DNA of 39,162 bases from JAYRGC01 sp041908065 (GTDB lineage: Bacteria > Pseudomonadota > Alphaproteobacteria > UBA9219): assembly GCA_041908065.1 (NCBI GenBank), contig JAYRGC010000071.1, forward strand, positions 1 through 39,162. Direction: 5' to 3'. This document shows, piece after piece, positions 1 to 7,768 of this stretch. The notes under the pieces were generated by a model. The model was given only the letters and a program-made list of their open reading frames with translations, was not told where the DNA came from and did not search any database. A program made the translations under genes and the position numbers. Numbering within the stretch: the first letter of the stretch is position 1; the number at the start of each line of letters is the position of its first letter.

Positions 1-84
1 TGCCCCTTGGCGGCGAAGCAATCCAGTTCCGCAGGCGCAACGGCACTGGATTGCTTCGCCGCCAAGGGGCGGCTCGCAATGACG
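1..84. repeat. Partial copy of dispersed palindromic repeat (copy a)
   Basis: The left arm ending in GAAGCAATCCAG and the right arm CTGGATTGCTTC...GGCTCGCAATGACG are inverted repeats around a short loop. The outer CGTCATTGCGAGC of the left arm is missing because the window starts inside the element. It is the first of five copies in the window (the others start at 3856, 9869, 30524 and 34475). A CCCACCCGTTTTGCGTAA module follows at 94-111, as it also does after two other copies. It lies downstream of the ddl stop codon. Confidence 0.85.
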
Positions 85-134
85 GCGCTTTTTCCCACCC
101 GTTTTGCGTAAGAGCCGGAAACAGGGAAAAGCCG

Positions 135-1358
135 CTATTTCCTCGGAAACAAGCGCGCCGCTTCCGGCGTGGGATCGGGGGGGATTTGCGCCCGCGCATG
201 AAACGTCAAGGCCTCGGCGATCAGATCGTCCAAAAGCTCGGAAAACAACGCGGGCTTATGCTTGGCCGCTTCCCATAGGAAATACCCGAACGATCCCGGG
301 ATGGGATTGGCTTCGTTGAACCAGACGTCTCCGGTTTCCCCGTTGCACATGAAATCAAGGCGCGGCGCGCCGCTTTTTCCCACGCAAGCGTAGATTTGCG
401 CCGCCCATTCGCGGATATTGTCCTCGAACGACGGCGACAAAGCGGGATTGATGTCGCGGGTCAAAGACAGCATTCCTTCGCTGGGCTGCCCTCCCGATTT
501 GCTTCCTCCGGTCTTGCCGCTCTTCCCGCCGCCCCCGTATTTGGTTTTGAAATCGAGGAGATCCGAAGTTCTTTTGGGGCGTTCTATCGCCGAGGTTACG
601 ATCTTTCCGTCCTTGTTCCGCACCGCCACGTTGTATTCGACTAGATTTTCGACGAAAGGCTCCAACATGGCGGTGTCGTCGTAGCGGAAGATGCTGCCCG
701 CCAGAACGTCCGAGACCTCCTCTAGGTTATTCACCTTGGCCACGCCGATGCTGGATCCCAGATGCGCCGGTTTGATGCAGCAGGGGAAGCGGACATCGGG
801 AAGAATGGCTTCCAGTTCCTTGGGCGTGATGAGCAATCCTTGCGGCGGGCGTTTTATTTCCCAAAACGGCAGCATCGGGACTTGGGTTCCCATCAGCATT
901 CTTTTGGTGGCGATCTTGTCCATCAACACGGACGTCGCCATCAAGCGCATTCCGGTATAAGGGACGTTGGCGGTTTCCATCAGCCCCTGGATGCCGCCGT
1001 CTTCCCCCACCAGCCCATGGAACGCCAGAAGAGCTGCGTCGAACTCTATCTCGCGGGGCTTGCGCCAAAGGCCGCGCCCACGCCCCACCAAGGCGGGGGT
1101 TCGGCGCGGAGCTGTTTCCAGATTGACCGAGATAAGCTCCGCCAACGCTTTGCTGTCGGGAACGTACATGCTACGTTGCCACAGGCGGTCGCCGGTAAAC
1201 CATTCGCCGTTGGGGGCTATGTAGACCGGTATCGCCTGATAGCGATCCGGATCGAGGGCTTTGGCGGCCTGAAGTCCGGTGATGATGCTGACGTCGTGCT
1301 CGGGCGAACGGCCTCCGAACAGCACTGCGACCCTGATTTTGGTTCCGTTGTTTGACAT
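135..1358 (-). CDS. ddl: D-alanine--D-alanine ligase (ATP-grasp)
   Basis: Joins two D-alanines using ATP, supplying the dipeptide for peptidoglycan precursors in the cytoplasm. The 407-residue product has the N-terminal LFGGRSPEHDVSI motif (13-25), FHGLVGEDGGIQG (113-125), the ATP-grasp loop KPAHLGSSIGV (196-206), PRLDF (332-336) and the metal-binding FNEANPIPGS (347-356). It is longer than usual Ddl (about 300-370), partly through a Gly/Lys/Ser-rich insert at 275-292. The ATG at 1358 is chosen because family homology starts there; the open frame runs 26 codons further upstream without recognisable sequence. It diverges from the alpha/beta hydrolase at 1423, so 64 bp hold both promoters. The NPIPGS form of the last motif recalls Campylobacterota-type Ddl rather than the usual alphaproteobacterial enzyme of the division cluster (from memory of the families). 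D-Ala-D-Lac activity cannot be excluded. Confidence 0.9.
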   Translation of the reverse strand: MSNNGTKIRVAVLFGGRSPEHDVSIITGLQAAKALDPDRYQAIPVYIAPNGEWFTGDRLWQRSMYVPDSKALAELISVNLETAPRRTPALVGRGRGLWRKPREIEFDAALLAFHGLVGEDGGIQGLMETANVPYTGMRLMATSVLMDKIATKRMLMGTQVPMLPFWEIKRPPQGLLITPKELEAILPDVRFPCCIKPAHLGSSIGVAKVNNLEEVSDVLAGSIFRYDDTAMLEPFVENLVEYNVAVRNKDGKIVTSAIERPKRTSDLLDFKTKYGGGGKSGKTGGSKSGGQPSEGMLSLTRDINPALSPSFEDNIREWAAQIYACVGKSGAPRLDFMCNGETGDVWFNEANPIPGSFGYFLWEAAKHKPALFSELLDDLIAEALTFHARAQIPPDPTPEAARLFPRK

Positions 1359-1422
1359 GCGGTTTTCTCTCGCCGAAGATTCCCCCGTGACTGAGAATGG
1401 CGGCGCAAGGCAGGTAAAGTCA

Positions 1423-2193
1423 ATGACGCATAACATTCATGCCGCGCCGCTTGGCCTTCCTTTGTCCGAGGCCCCTTGCCTCGTCGTCTACGGCCACGGC
1501 TGGGGGCAAAGCGGGGAGGCGTTTCGCCCGTTGGCCGAGGCGTTGGCCGGACGCGCCTGCCATGTCCTTGTGGACTTTCCCGGGTTCGGGCTTTCGCCCC
1601 CTCCTCCCGAAGATTGGGACACGGCGGACTATGCCGACGCGATGGCGGAAATCATAGAGCCTCTGCGCGCGAAGGCGGCGAGGATAATCTGGTGCGGGCA
1701 TTCGTTCGGCGGTCGCGTGGGCATCCAGTTGGCGGCGCGGCATCCCGACGCGATCGACGGCATGTTTTTGATCGCCGCAGCCGGATTGCCGCGTCGGCGG
1801 CCTTGGCCGCAACGCTTGGCGATGTGGGGCAGGGTGCGGATTTTCAAGGCTCTGAAATTTCTATCCCCGCTTTTGGGAATGGATATTGATAAACTGCGAG
1901 GACGGTTCGGCAGCGCGGATTACCGTTCGGCGGGGAAATTGCGCGGCTTGTTTTTGCGCGTTATCCGCGAGGATTTATCGGCGCAGGCGCGGGCTATCAA
2001 GTGCCCTGTCGCGCTGGTTTATGGCGAGAACGATTCCGAAACCCCGCCCGAGATAGGCGAACGCCTGCAAAAACTGATCCCCGATGCCTCTTTGTCCGTC
2101 ATTCCCGATCAGGATCACTACTCGGTTCTGGCGGAGGGAAAGCACGTGGTAGCTAAACGCTTGGCCGATTTCATTGGGAAAATATCCGCATGA
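1423..2193 (+). CDS. Alpha/beta hydrolase linked to ddl and murF
   Basis: A 256-residue alpha/beta hydrolase-fold protein. The oxyanion segment YGHGWG is at 23-28, the nucleophile elbow GHSFGG has Ser94, the acid is probably Asp204 in GENDSETPP, and the histidine is His232 in DQDHYS, giving a complete catalytic triad. There is no signal peptide, so it should act in the cytoplasm. The ATG at 1423 follows a GGTAAAG ribosome site. The frame stays open upstream to 1279, but that part overlaps ddl and shows no homology. It ends in an ATGA overlap with the MurF-like gene. A hydrolase between ddl and murF is the arrangement I recall from Helicobacter and Campylobacter, where its substrate is also unclear. 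Its link to cell-wall synthesis is inferred from this context only. Confidence 0.85.
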   Translation: MTHNIHAAPLGLPLSEAPCLVVYGHGWGQSGEAFRPLAEALAGRACHVLVDFPGFGLSPPPPEDWDTADYADAMAEIIEPLRAKAARIIWCGHSFGGRVGIQLAARHPDAIDGMFLIAAAGLPRRRPWPQRLAMWGRVRIFKALKFLSPLLGMDIDKLRGRFGSADYRSAGKLRGLFLRVIREDLSAQARAIKCPVALVYGENDSETPPEIGERLQKLIPDASLSVIPDQDHYSVLAEGKHVVAKRLADFIGKISA

Positions 2194-3791
2194 CGACCGA
2201 AATGATTTCTTTGCCGCTGGTCGCGGCCTTCGCATTTTTCGCGGCGCGGCGGCTGTTGCGCTATCTGCACATATTCCAGCAGGACGCTTATGACGCCGCG
2301 CGGTTCTCGCGCTGGATCGTTTATACCCTGTCGTTCGACAAAAGGTTGTCGGCGGCGATACTGGCCGTTTGCATCGCCGAAGGCGCTGCGGGGTTGCCCC
2401 ATGAAGCCGCCGCTCTGGCGATAGCGGCTCTTTTCGCGGGCTTCGCCGCCCTCGAGCCTAATCCTCTCAAGGCGGCCAAGAAAAAGCTGGCGATGACCAA
2501 CCGCGCCCGCCGCATATTCGCTCTGGCCTTGGTTTTGTGTTTGGCCGTAAGCGCGGGGGCGGTCGCCTATTCGCTTTCTCTGGCGTGGTTCTTGGCGGCG
2601 CAGGCCGTGCCGCTGACCTTGGTTCTGTCCAACGCGGCTCTGGTTCCCGTCGAGGCGTTCATCCAACAGCGGATAATGCGCGAAGCCTCGCGGCGTTTGG
2701 CGCAGGTGTCGCCGCAGGTGATCGGCGTGACGGGATCGTTCGGCAAAACCTCCGTCAAGCACATCCTCGGCCACGCGCTGGAGATGAACGCCGAGACGCT
2801 GTTCACCCCGGGCAGCGTCAACACGCTGATGGGGATTTCCCGCATCATCCGCGAACGCCTGCGGCAGGGCACGCGCTATTTTCTGGTGGAGATGGGGGCT
2901 TACGGCAAAGGCTCCATCGCCAAGCTGTGCCGCTTTACCCCGCCCGCGTTCGGAGTGATAACTTCCATAGGCGAGGCGCATTACGAGCGTTTCAAGACCC
3001 TCGACAACGTAGCCCGCGCCAAGTTCGAGCTGGCCGAGGCGGTGCTGAAGAACGGCGGCGGCAAGGTGGTGGTTCACGAAAGCGTGGCCGAGCAGCCCTA
3101 CGCCGCCGAGTTCATAGCAAGAAACCGCAGCAGATTCATAGTGTGCGGCAGGGGCGAAGGCGCGGATTGGCGGATATCCGAGGCAGGGCAAACCGACAAG
3201 GGCATAAACCTGCGCCTGTTCATGGGCAGGCGGCAGTTTGACCTGTTCGCCCCGCTTTACGGCGAACATCACGCCGACAACATGGCCTTGGCATTCGCCG
3301 CCGCCGTGGCGTTGGGCATAGACCCCGACAGGGCGGCGGCCGCCATCCGCACCACGCCGCAGATCGAGCATAGACTGGAGGTAAAGCCTCAGGCTGGGGG
3401 GATCACATACATAGACGACGCCTTCAACTCCAATCCGCGCGGATTTTCCGCCGCTTTGGCGATATTGGCGCGGCTGGGGGCATCTTCGGGCGGAAGGCGC
3501 GTTTTAGTCACCCCGGGCATGGTCGAGCTGGGAGCGCGCCACGACGATCTACATCGCAAGGCAGGCGAGGAAGCCGCCGCCGCGTCCGACATCGTGCTGG
3601 CGGTCAAAAGCGAAAGGATTCCCACGTTCGTCGATGGCTTCAAAAGCCGAGCCGCGCCGAAGCAAGAGCTGATCCGCGTGGGTTGTTTCGCCGAGGCGCG
3701 AGGATGGCTCGACAAAAACATCCGCTCCGGCGACGTGGTGCTTTTGGAAAACGACTTGCCGGATCTGGACGAAGCCAGATTGAAGCTGTGA
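2190..3791 (+). CDS. murF: Membrane-tethered MurF-like Mur ligase
   Basis: Mur ligase family protein, probably the enzyme that adds D-Ala-D-Ala to UDP-MurNAc-tripeptide. Of 533 residues, the first 155 or so are hydrophobic with several likely membrane segments (about 5-20, 53-87, 109-127, 131-153). The ATPase core follows: P-loop VTGSFGKTS (180-188), GSVNTLMG (208-215), VEMGAYGKGSI (233-243), TSIGEAHYERF (258-268), IEHRLE (392-397), YIDDAFNSNP (407-416) and GMVELG (443-448), all in MurF order. The usual soluble N-terminal uridine-binding domain is replaced by the membrane region. The start overlaps the hydrolase stop as ATGA. A canonical murF may also exist in the division cluster elsewhere; if so, this would be a second, specialised ligase. 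The family is certain; the exact amino-acid substrate is inferred. Confidence 0.85.
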   Translation: MTTEMISLPLVAAFAFFAARRLLRYLHIFQQDAYDAARFSRWIVYTLSFDKRLSAAILAVCIAEGAAGLPHEAAALAIAALFAGFAALEPNPLKAAKKKLAMTNRARRIFALALVLCLAVSAGAVAYSLSLAWFLAAQAVPLTLVLSNAALVPVEAFIQQRIMREASRRLAQVSPQVIGVTGSFGKTSVKHILGHALEMNAETLFTPGSVNTLMGISRIIRERLRQGTRYFLVEMGAYGKGSIAKLCRFTPPAFGVITSIGEAHYERFKTLDNVARAKFELAEAVLKNGGGKVVVHESVAEQPYAAEFIARNRSRFIVCGRGEGADWRISEAGQTDKGINLRLFMGRRQFDLFAPLYGEHHADNMALAFAAAVALGIDPDRAAAAIRTTPQIEHRLEVKPQAGGITYIDDAFNSNPRGFSAALAILARLGASSGGRRVLVTPGMVELGARHDDLHRKAGEEAAAASDIVLAVKSERIPTFVDGFKSRAAPKQELIRVGCFAEARGWLDKNIRSGDVVLLENDLPDLDEARLKL

Positions 3792-3855
3792 CAATGCGCT
3801 AATGGTTAATAGACATCTTGCATGATTGCTGTCATGCGAAGTCACGACCAAAGTG

Positions 3856-3955
3856 CGTCATTGCGAGCCGCCCCTTGGCGGCGAAGCAATCCAGAGTAGT
3901 TGCGTTTGTGGCACTGGATTGCTTCGGGGCGTGAAGAACGCCCCTCGCAATGACG
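3856..3955. repeat. Dispersed palindromic repeat (copy b) with flanking module
   Basis: Complete copy: CGTCATTGCGAGC...GAAGCAATCCAG, a loop, then CTGGATTGCTTC...CTCGCAATGACG. Two degenerate echoes of GCGCAATGACR follow at about 3970-4010. The associated CCCACCCGTTTTGCGTAA module is at 4029-4046. Together these fill the 268-bp gap between the MurF-like gene and the convergent ABC1 kinase gene. No other gene is visible in the gap. Confidence 0.9.
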
Positions 3956-4059
3956 GCGCGTGGGGGCGCGCAATGACACCCGAACCCGAGTGGCGGGGCG
4001 CAATGACGGCCATTTTGGAAAGGCAATACCCACCCGTTTTGCGTAAGAGTCTGTAAATC

Positions 4060-5406
4060 CTATATTTCGCCTCTTAATCCGCAATCCCGCAACGCCTCGC
4101 GCTGATTTTTCTTTATGGCCGCAAGATCGAATCCTTCGATCAATTCGTTGAACATCCTGTGCCAATTCACCTCGGCGCGAAGGCGCAGAAAAACCGCTCC
4201 GAGGCCGACGGCGGCGCGATCCATAAACACAAACTCTCGGGGAACGGTTATGCCGCCCGCCTTTCTCAGCTCCTCGTGGACGCGCCGCGCCGTCTTGCGG
4301 CCTGCGGCTCCGGTATTTGTTTCCTCGACCGTCCGCTTGCGGTCGTCGAGCAACGGCGCATAGATGAACCGCGCCCAGATGTTCAGGGCGTCGACCAACT
4401 CCTTGGAGGGATTTACGAACCCCCATGCGCGATAGGCTTCGGCGGCCATGGCGGCGTCGCCGGACAGCAGGGCGCGGTAAAGGGTTATCACTCCCTGCAC
4501 CAATTCGGGGCGAAACACGCGGACGCAGCCGAAATCCAAAAGGTTTATGCCGTTGTCGGGGCGCACGGTGTAGTTTCCAGGATGGGGATCGCCGTGGATG
4601 ACGCCATGGCCGTAAAACGGGGCGTACCAAGCGTGGAACAGGTTTACAGCGATGGCGTTGCGGGCAGCCAGCGAGCGGCTTTCCGCCGCCTGCGCCAGCC
4701 TTTCGCCTTCCAGCCATTCCATGGTTATCAGGCGCGGAGTGGACAGCTCCGCCACGGTTTCCGGAACGGAAACCCCGTCCACGCCCGACAGCATCCGGCG
4801 ATAAAGCCGCATGTGCTTGGCCTCGCGAACGTAATCCAGCTCCTCGCGTAGGCGGGCGGAGATTTCCGCGTGAACCTCCGCCGTGTCGACACCGCGATCG
4901 AACCGCTCGAAAATCCTCAGCGCGAATTTCAGTTGCAGCAAATCGGCTTCCACCACCGAGGCCATGTCGGGATATTGCAGCTTGCAGCACAGCTCCCGCC
5001 CGTCGTGGCCGACGGCGCGATGCACCTGCCCCAAGGACGCGGCGGCGGCGGCTTCGCGCCCGAACTCGCGAAACTTAGCCTGCCAGTCCGCCCCCAGCTC
5101 GGCGGCCATGCGCCGCCTGACGAACGGCCATCCCATCGGCGGAGCGTCGGCCTGCAATTTGGCGAATTCGGCGGCGTATTCGGGGGGAACCAGATCGGGT
5201 ATGGCGGCCAATATCTGCGCCACCTTCATCAAAGGCCCCTTCAGTCCGCCTAAGGCCGCGCCCAAAAGGCGGGCGCGTTCGGCGTTGCCGGTTCTGCCTC
5301 GGGCGTTATCGGCGGCCACCCGCGCCCCGACCCCGACCGCGGCGGCGGAAACGCTGGCGTAGCGTTTCATGCGTTTACCGAGGCTGTCGCCGTCGCGTCG
5401 CGCCAT
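4060..5406 (-). CDS. ABC1/UbiB-family atypical kinase
   Basis: A 448-residue member of the ABC1 (UbiB/COQ8/AarF) family, atypical kinases or ATPases that usually support ubiquinone synthesis or other lipid processes. Visible motifs are the KxxQ-type segment LMKVAQIL (59-66), the Ala-rich loop AAAASLGQVH (120-129), the lysine strand CKLQYPD (141-147), EELDYVREA (188-196), the catalytic HGDPHPGN (271-278) and DFG (291-293). There is no C-terminal transmembrane pair, unlike E. coli UbiB. The start at 5406 overlaps the fabG stop by one base (TGATG), so both genes are probably one transcript. Candidate roles are ubiquinone synthesis or lipid handling. The neighbour fabG suggests a lipid connection, but this is inference. 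Confidence 0.88.
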   Translation of the reverse strand: MARRDGDSLGKRMKRYASVSAAAVGVGARVAADNARGRTGNAERARLLGAALGGLKGPLMKVAQILAAIPDLVPPEYAAEFAKLQADAPPMGWPFVRRRMAAELGADWQAKFREFGREAAAAASLGQVHRAVGHDGRELCCKLQYPDMASVVEADLLQLKFALRIFERFDRGVDTAEVHAEISARLREELDYVREAKHMRLYRRMLSGVDGVSVPETVAELSTPRLITMEWLEGERLAQAAESRSLAARNAIAVNLFHAWYAPFYGHGVIHGDPHPGNYTVRPDNGINLLDFGCVRVFRPELVQGVITLYRALLSGDAAMAAEAYRAWGFVNPSKELVDALNIWARFIYAPLLDDRKRTVEETNTGAAGRKTARRVHEELRKAGGITVPREFVFMDRAAVGLGAVFLRLRAEVNWHRMFNELIEGFDLAAIKKNQREALRDCGLRGEI

Positions 5407-6146
5407 CAAATCATCGCCATGCCGCCGTTGACGTGCAACGTCTGGCCGGTGACGTAGCGCGCCTCCTCGCTGGCCAGAAAGGCCACGCAAGCGGCCACGT
5501 CCTCGGGATCGCCCATCCTTCCCATAGGGATCGCCCCCAGCAGCTTCTTTTTCTGATCATCGGACAGAACGTGGGTCATGGCGGTGGCGATAAACCCGGG
5601 GGCTACGCAATTGACGGTGACGTTGCGCGGAGCCATTTCCTGCGCCAAAGACTTGCTCATCCCCGTCAATCCGGCCTTGGAGGCCGCATAGTTGGCCTGC
5701 CCGCCGTTGCCGGTGATCCCCACGATGGAGGTGATGCTGATTATCCGCCCCCAACGCCGCCCCATCATGCCCTTCAACGCCGCCCGCGACAGGCGGAACG
5801 CGGAGGAAAGATTGACGTTCAAGACCGTTTCCCAATCGTCGTCGCGCATCCGCATCGCCAAGCCGTCGCGGGTAAGTCCGGCGTTGTTGACCACGATGTC
5901 CACCCCTCCACCCAAGGCCGCCTCGGCGTCTTTTATTAATCCAGCCGGAGAGGCGGGATCGGAAAGATTGGCAACGGCCACATGGCAACGTTCGCCTATC
6001 TCTGACTTCAATGCCTCCAAGGCCTCGATCTTGGTGCCGGACAGAACGACCGCCGCACCCAAGGAATGCAGGGATTTAGCGATCGCCCCGCCGATTCCGC
6101 CGGAAGCCCCTGTTACCAAAGCGTTTTTACCGGAAAGACTGAACAT
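5406..6146 (-). CDS. fabG: 3-oxoacyl-ACP reductase FabG-like SDR
   Basis: NADPH-dependent short-chain dehydrogenase/reductase, 246 residues, the usual FabG length. Visible are the Rossmann motif TGASGGIG (12-19), NNAG (87-90), catalytic Asn111, Ser140, Tyr153 in YAASK and Lys157, and the FabG-like ending GQTLHVNGGMAM. FabG reduces 3-oxoacyl-ACP during fatty acid elongation in the cytoplasm. It is not beside fabD or acpP here, so it could be a second FabG or a related reductase such as PhaB. It is first in a two-gene transcript with the ABC1 kinase and is divergent from the unknown gene at 6294. Confidence 0.88.
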   Translation of the reverse strand: MFSLSGKNALVTGASGGIGGAIAKSLHSLGAAVVLSGTKIEALEALKSEIGERCHVAVANLSDPASPAGLIKDAEAALGGGVDIVVNNAGLTRDGLAMRMRDDDWETVLNVNLSSAFRLSRAALKGMMGRRWGRIISITSIVGITGNGGQANYAASKAGLTGMSKSLAQEMAPRNVTVNCVAPGFIATAMTHVLSDDQKKKLLGAIPMGRMGDPEDVAACVAFLASEEARYVTGQTLHVNGGMAMI

Positions 6147-6183
6147 CGTTTAGACCCCTATCGCCGAAGATTTTCATTCGCAT

Positions 6184-6220
6184 ATGATAATCATCCTTTT
6201 GTTTTCGTGATAAAAAGGAT
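6184..6220. promoter_or_regulatory. Inverted repeats in the fabG / unknown-gene divergent spacer
   Basis: ATGATAATCAT at 6184-6194 is a perfect 5-1-5 palindrome resembling part of a Fur-family box. ATCCTTTT (6193-6200) pairs perfectly with AAAAGGAT (6213-6220) across a 12-base loop. The site lies between two divergent genes and could be an operator for either. No regulator can be named. Confidence 0.3.
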
Positions 6221-6293
6221 AACTAGTTGCCATTGGGAGCACAAACGGCCGCGCCCGCGTTGGTTTATAACACAATGATATTGGAGGGACAAA

Positions 6294-6749
6294 ATGACCG
6301 CTCAGAAAAATACTGCAGGATTCGATTTTGACCGCGATGGAAGATTGATTCTAAAAGTAAAAAATGGCAGTGATGAAAATTCACTCAAAACTTACGTCGT
6401 TGCTCAAGTCGGTTCCTATCCGTTTACCCTGCCCACTCTTCATGTGCGGAATCCGAATTCGCAGGAAACTCCGGCGGGCGATAGGGCTGTGCAAATAAAC
6501 GTGCATGGCATAACCGAGGGCTGTAGGCTGGTCTTCAATTTCGCGGGGCAACCGCCGAACAAATATTATACTACCAATCCCATCGCCGTAGTCATAACCT
6601 CCACTGGGGATAGAATAGAGATTTTATCTCATACGATGAATCGCGAGAATGTTTCCGCCCTTAGCCTCACCACCCCATATCCAACCGCTTCCAAACGAAA
6701 CGCGCCGGCATTAACGCAATACCAGACGGTTTCGTCTTTAAACCCTTAA
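6294..6749 (+). CDS. Hypothetical protein, unknown function
   Basis: I do not recognise this 151-residue protein. It has no signal peptide, no membrane segment and only one cysteine. It is rich in Thr, Asn, Pro and Val and looks beta-strand-rich, with a low-complexity Ser/Thr/Pro tail. A strong ribosome site (TTGGAGGG at 6281-6288) precedes the ATG, supporting a real gene. Its base composition is visibly richer in A and T than the genes around it, which hints at transfer or a fast-evolving gene. A second unknown gene follows after 19 bases. It is divergent from fabG. Confidence 0.65.
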   Translation: MTAQKNTAGFDFDRDGRLILKVKNGSDENSLKTYVVAQVGSYPFTLPTLHVRNPNSQETPAGDRAVQINVHGITEGCRLVFNFAGQPPNKYYTTNPIAVVITSTGDRIEILSHTMNRENVSALSLTTPYPTASKRNAPALTQYQTVSSLNP

Positions 6750-6768
6750 TCGTGAGCGGCGAAGAAAT

Positions 6769-7149
6769 ATGCAGGCCTATGTTAAACTGGTGGTTCAGTT
6801 GGATGAGGATGGAGCGATTCTCCCGAGATTGGAGTACCCTGACAGATCGCTATCCCTGCCTATTGTTAAGTTAGTCACATCATGTGGCTTGGTTTACAGC
6901 ACGCCCCCGTCCGTCAACGCGATAACAATACTGCCGGTTGCGACGGCCAACAACGGCACGACCATCGTTGGATACGTCGCGAACAAATCCGTCAGTAAAA
7001 TAGATTCAGTGGTTATCAATGATATAAAGCATGTGATGTTACAAGACGGAACTTGGATGAATATCGACTTGTTAATGCAAGATCGGCCGTCTCGTCCGAC
7101 GCAAAATTCTCTTGTCGAGAATTCTTCGCCAGCAGCAAGGCTTCACTAA
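6769..7149 (+). CDS. Hypothetical protein, unknown function
   Basis: A 126-residue unrecognised protein without signal peptide or membrane segments. It looks beta-rich (alternating V/I/T residues) and ends in a polar low-complexity tail. A weak GAAGAAA ribosome site precedes the ATG. It follows the unknown gene at 6294 by 19 bases and shares its AT-rich composition, so the two are probably one transcript. The ICE-like operator of the rubrerythrin operon starts 8 bases after its stop. No function is proposed. Confidence 0.55.
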   Translation: MQAYVKLVVQLDEDGAILPRLEYPDRSLSLPIVKLVTSCGLVYSTPPSVNAITILPVATANNGTTIVGYVANKSVSKIDSVVINDIKHVMLQDGTWMNIDLLMQDRPSRPTQNSLVENSSPAARLH

Positions 7150-7156
7150 AGCCGTT

Positions 7157-7175
7157 TTTTAGAATCATTCTAAAA
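7157..7175. promoter_or_regulatory. ICE/Irr-box-like operator upstream of rubrerythrin
   Basis: TTTTAGAATCATTCTAAAA is a perfect 9-1-9 palindrome. Its inner 17 bases (7158-7174) match the iron control element TTTAGAANNNTTCTAAA bound by Irr, the haem-responsive Fur-family regulator of alphaproteobacteria. It lies about 103 bases before the rubrerythrin start and just upstream of a possible promoter (TGGCGT at 7181-7186, 17 bases, TATACT at 7204-7209). The motif match is direct; regulation by Irr is inferred. Confidence 0.65.
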
Positions 7176-7180
7176 TTCTC

Positions 7181-7209
7181 TGGCGTAGAAAATCCGGCGG
7201 GGGTATACT
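7181..7209 (+). promoter_or_regulatory. Possible promoter of the rubrerythrin operon
   Basis: A good -10 hexamer TATACT (7204-7209) stands 17 bases from a weak -35 TGGCGT (7181-7186), directly downstream of the ICE-like palindrome. The transcript leader would hold a 7-bp hairpin, AGCCGCC (7218-7224) with GGCGGCT (7232-7238), and the GGAGG ribosome site before the gene at 7277. Confidence 0.35.
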
Positions 7210-7276
7210 CTCGTCGCAGCCGCCGCTTTATGGCGGCTCAAGAAGGCTTATCCCATCCCAAATACGGAGGAATATC

Positions 7277-7699
7277 ATGCCATCCCTTAAAGGCAGCAAG
7301 ACCGAACAGAATCTCAAGGACGCGTTCGCGGGCGAAAGCCAAGCCAACCGCCGCTATCTGTACTTCGCCCAAAAGGCCGACGTCGAGGGCTTCAACGACA
7401 CCGCCGCCGTGTTCCGTTCCACCGCCGAAGGCGAGACCGGACACGCCCACGGCCATCTGGAGTTCCTCGAGGCCGTAGGCGATCCCGCCACCGGAATGCC
7501 CATCGGCAAAACCTCGGACAATCTGGCGGCCTCTATCGCTGGCGAAACGCACGAGTACACCGACATGTACCCGGGCATGGCCCGCACCGCCCGCGACGAG
7601 GGATTCGAGGAAATCGCCGAGTGGTTCGAAACTCTGGCCAAGGCGGAAAAGTCCCATGCCGGACGTTTCCAAAAGGCTTTGGACGAAGTGAAAAAGTAA
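7277..7699 (+). CDS. Rubrerythrin (diiron domain only)
   Basis: Ferritin-like diiron protein that reduces hydrogen peroxide in the cytoplasm. In 140 residues it has the expected ligand motifs: Glu20 (AGES), EGETGHAHGH (51-60, Glu53 and His56), AGETHEY (88-94, Glu90) and KAEKSH (122-127, Glu124 and His127). The C-terminal rubredoxin domain of classical rubrerythrin is absent, so electrons must come from a separate partner, plausibly the Fe-S protein encoded next. GGAGG at 7267-7271 supports the ATG. It is the first gene of an apparent operon with the Fe-S protein and the DUF3501 protein, under an ICE-like operator, which suggests control by iron or haem status. Confidence 0.92.
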   Translation: MPSLKGSKTEQNLKDAFAGESQANRRYLYFAQKADVEGFNDTAAVFRSTAEGETGHAHGHLEFLEAVGDPATGMPIGKTSDNLAASIAGETHEYTDMYPGMARTARDEGFEEIAEWFETLAKAEKSHAGRFQKALDEVKK

Positions 7700-7710
7700 T
7701 CGCGGCAAAG

Positions 7711-7749
7711 CCTTGTCGGAAAGGAGGTCATCCCTTCGCTCCGACAAGG
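7711..7749 (+). terminator. Intercistronic hairpin after rubrerythrin
   Basis: CCTTGTCGGA (7711-7720) pairs perfectly over 10 bases with TCCGACAAGG (7740-7749). TTCTTT follows shortly after (7753-7758). It could be a partial terminator or an mRNA stabiliser that gives rubrerythrin more product than the downstream genes. There is no long T run, so full termination is doubtful. Confidence 0.5.
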
Positions 7750-7768
7750 CGGTTCTTTCGGAAGGAAT

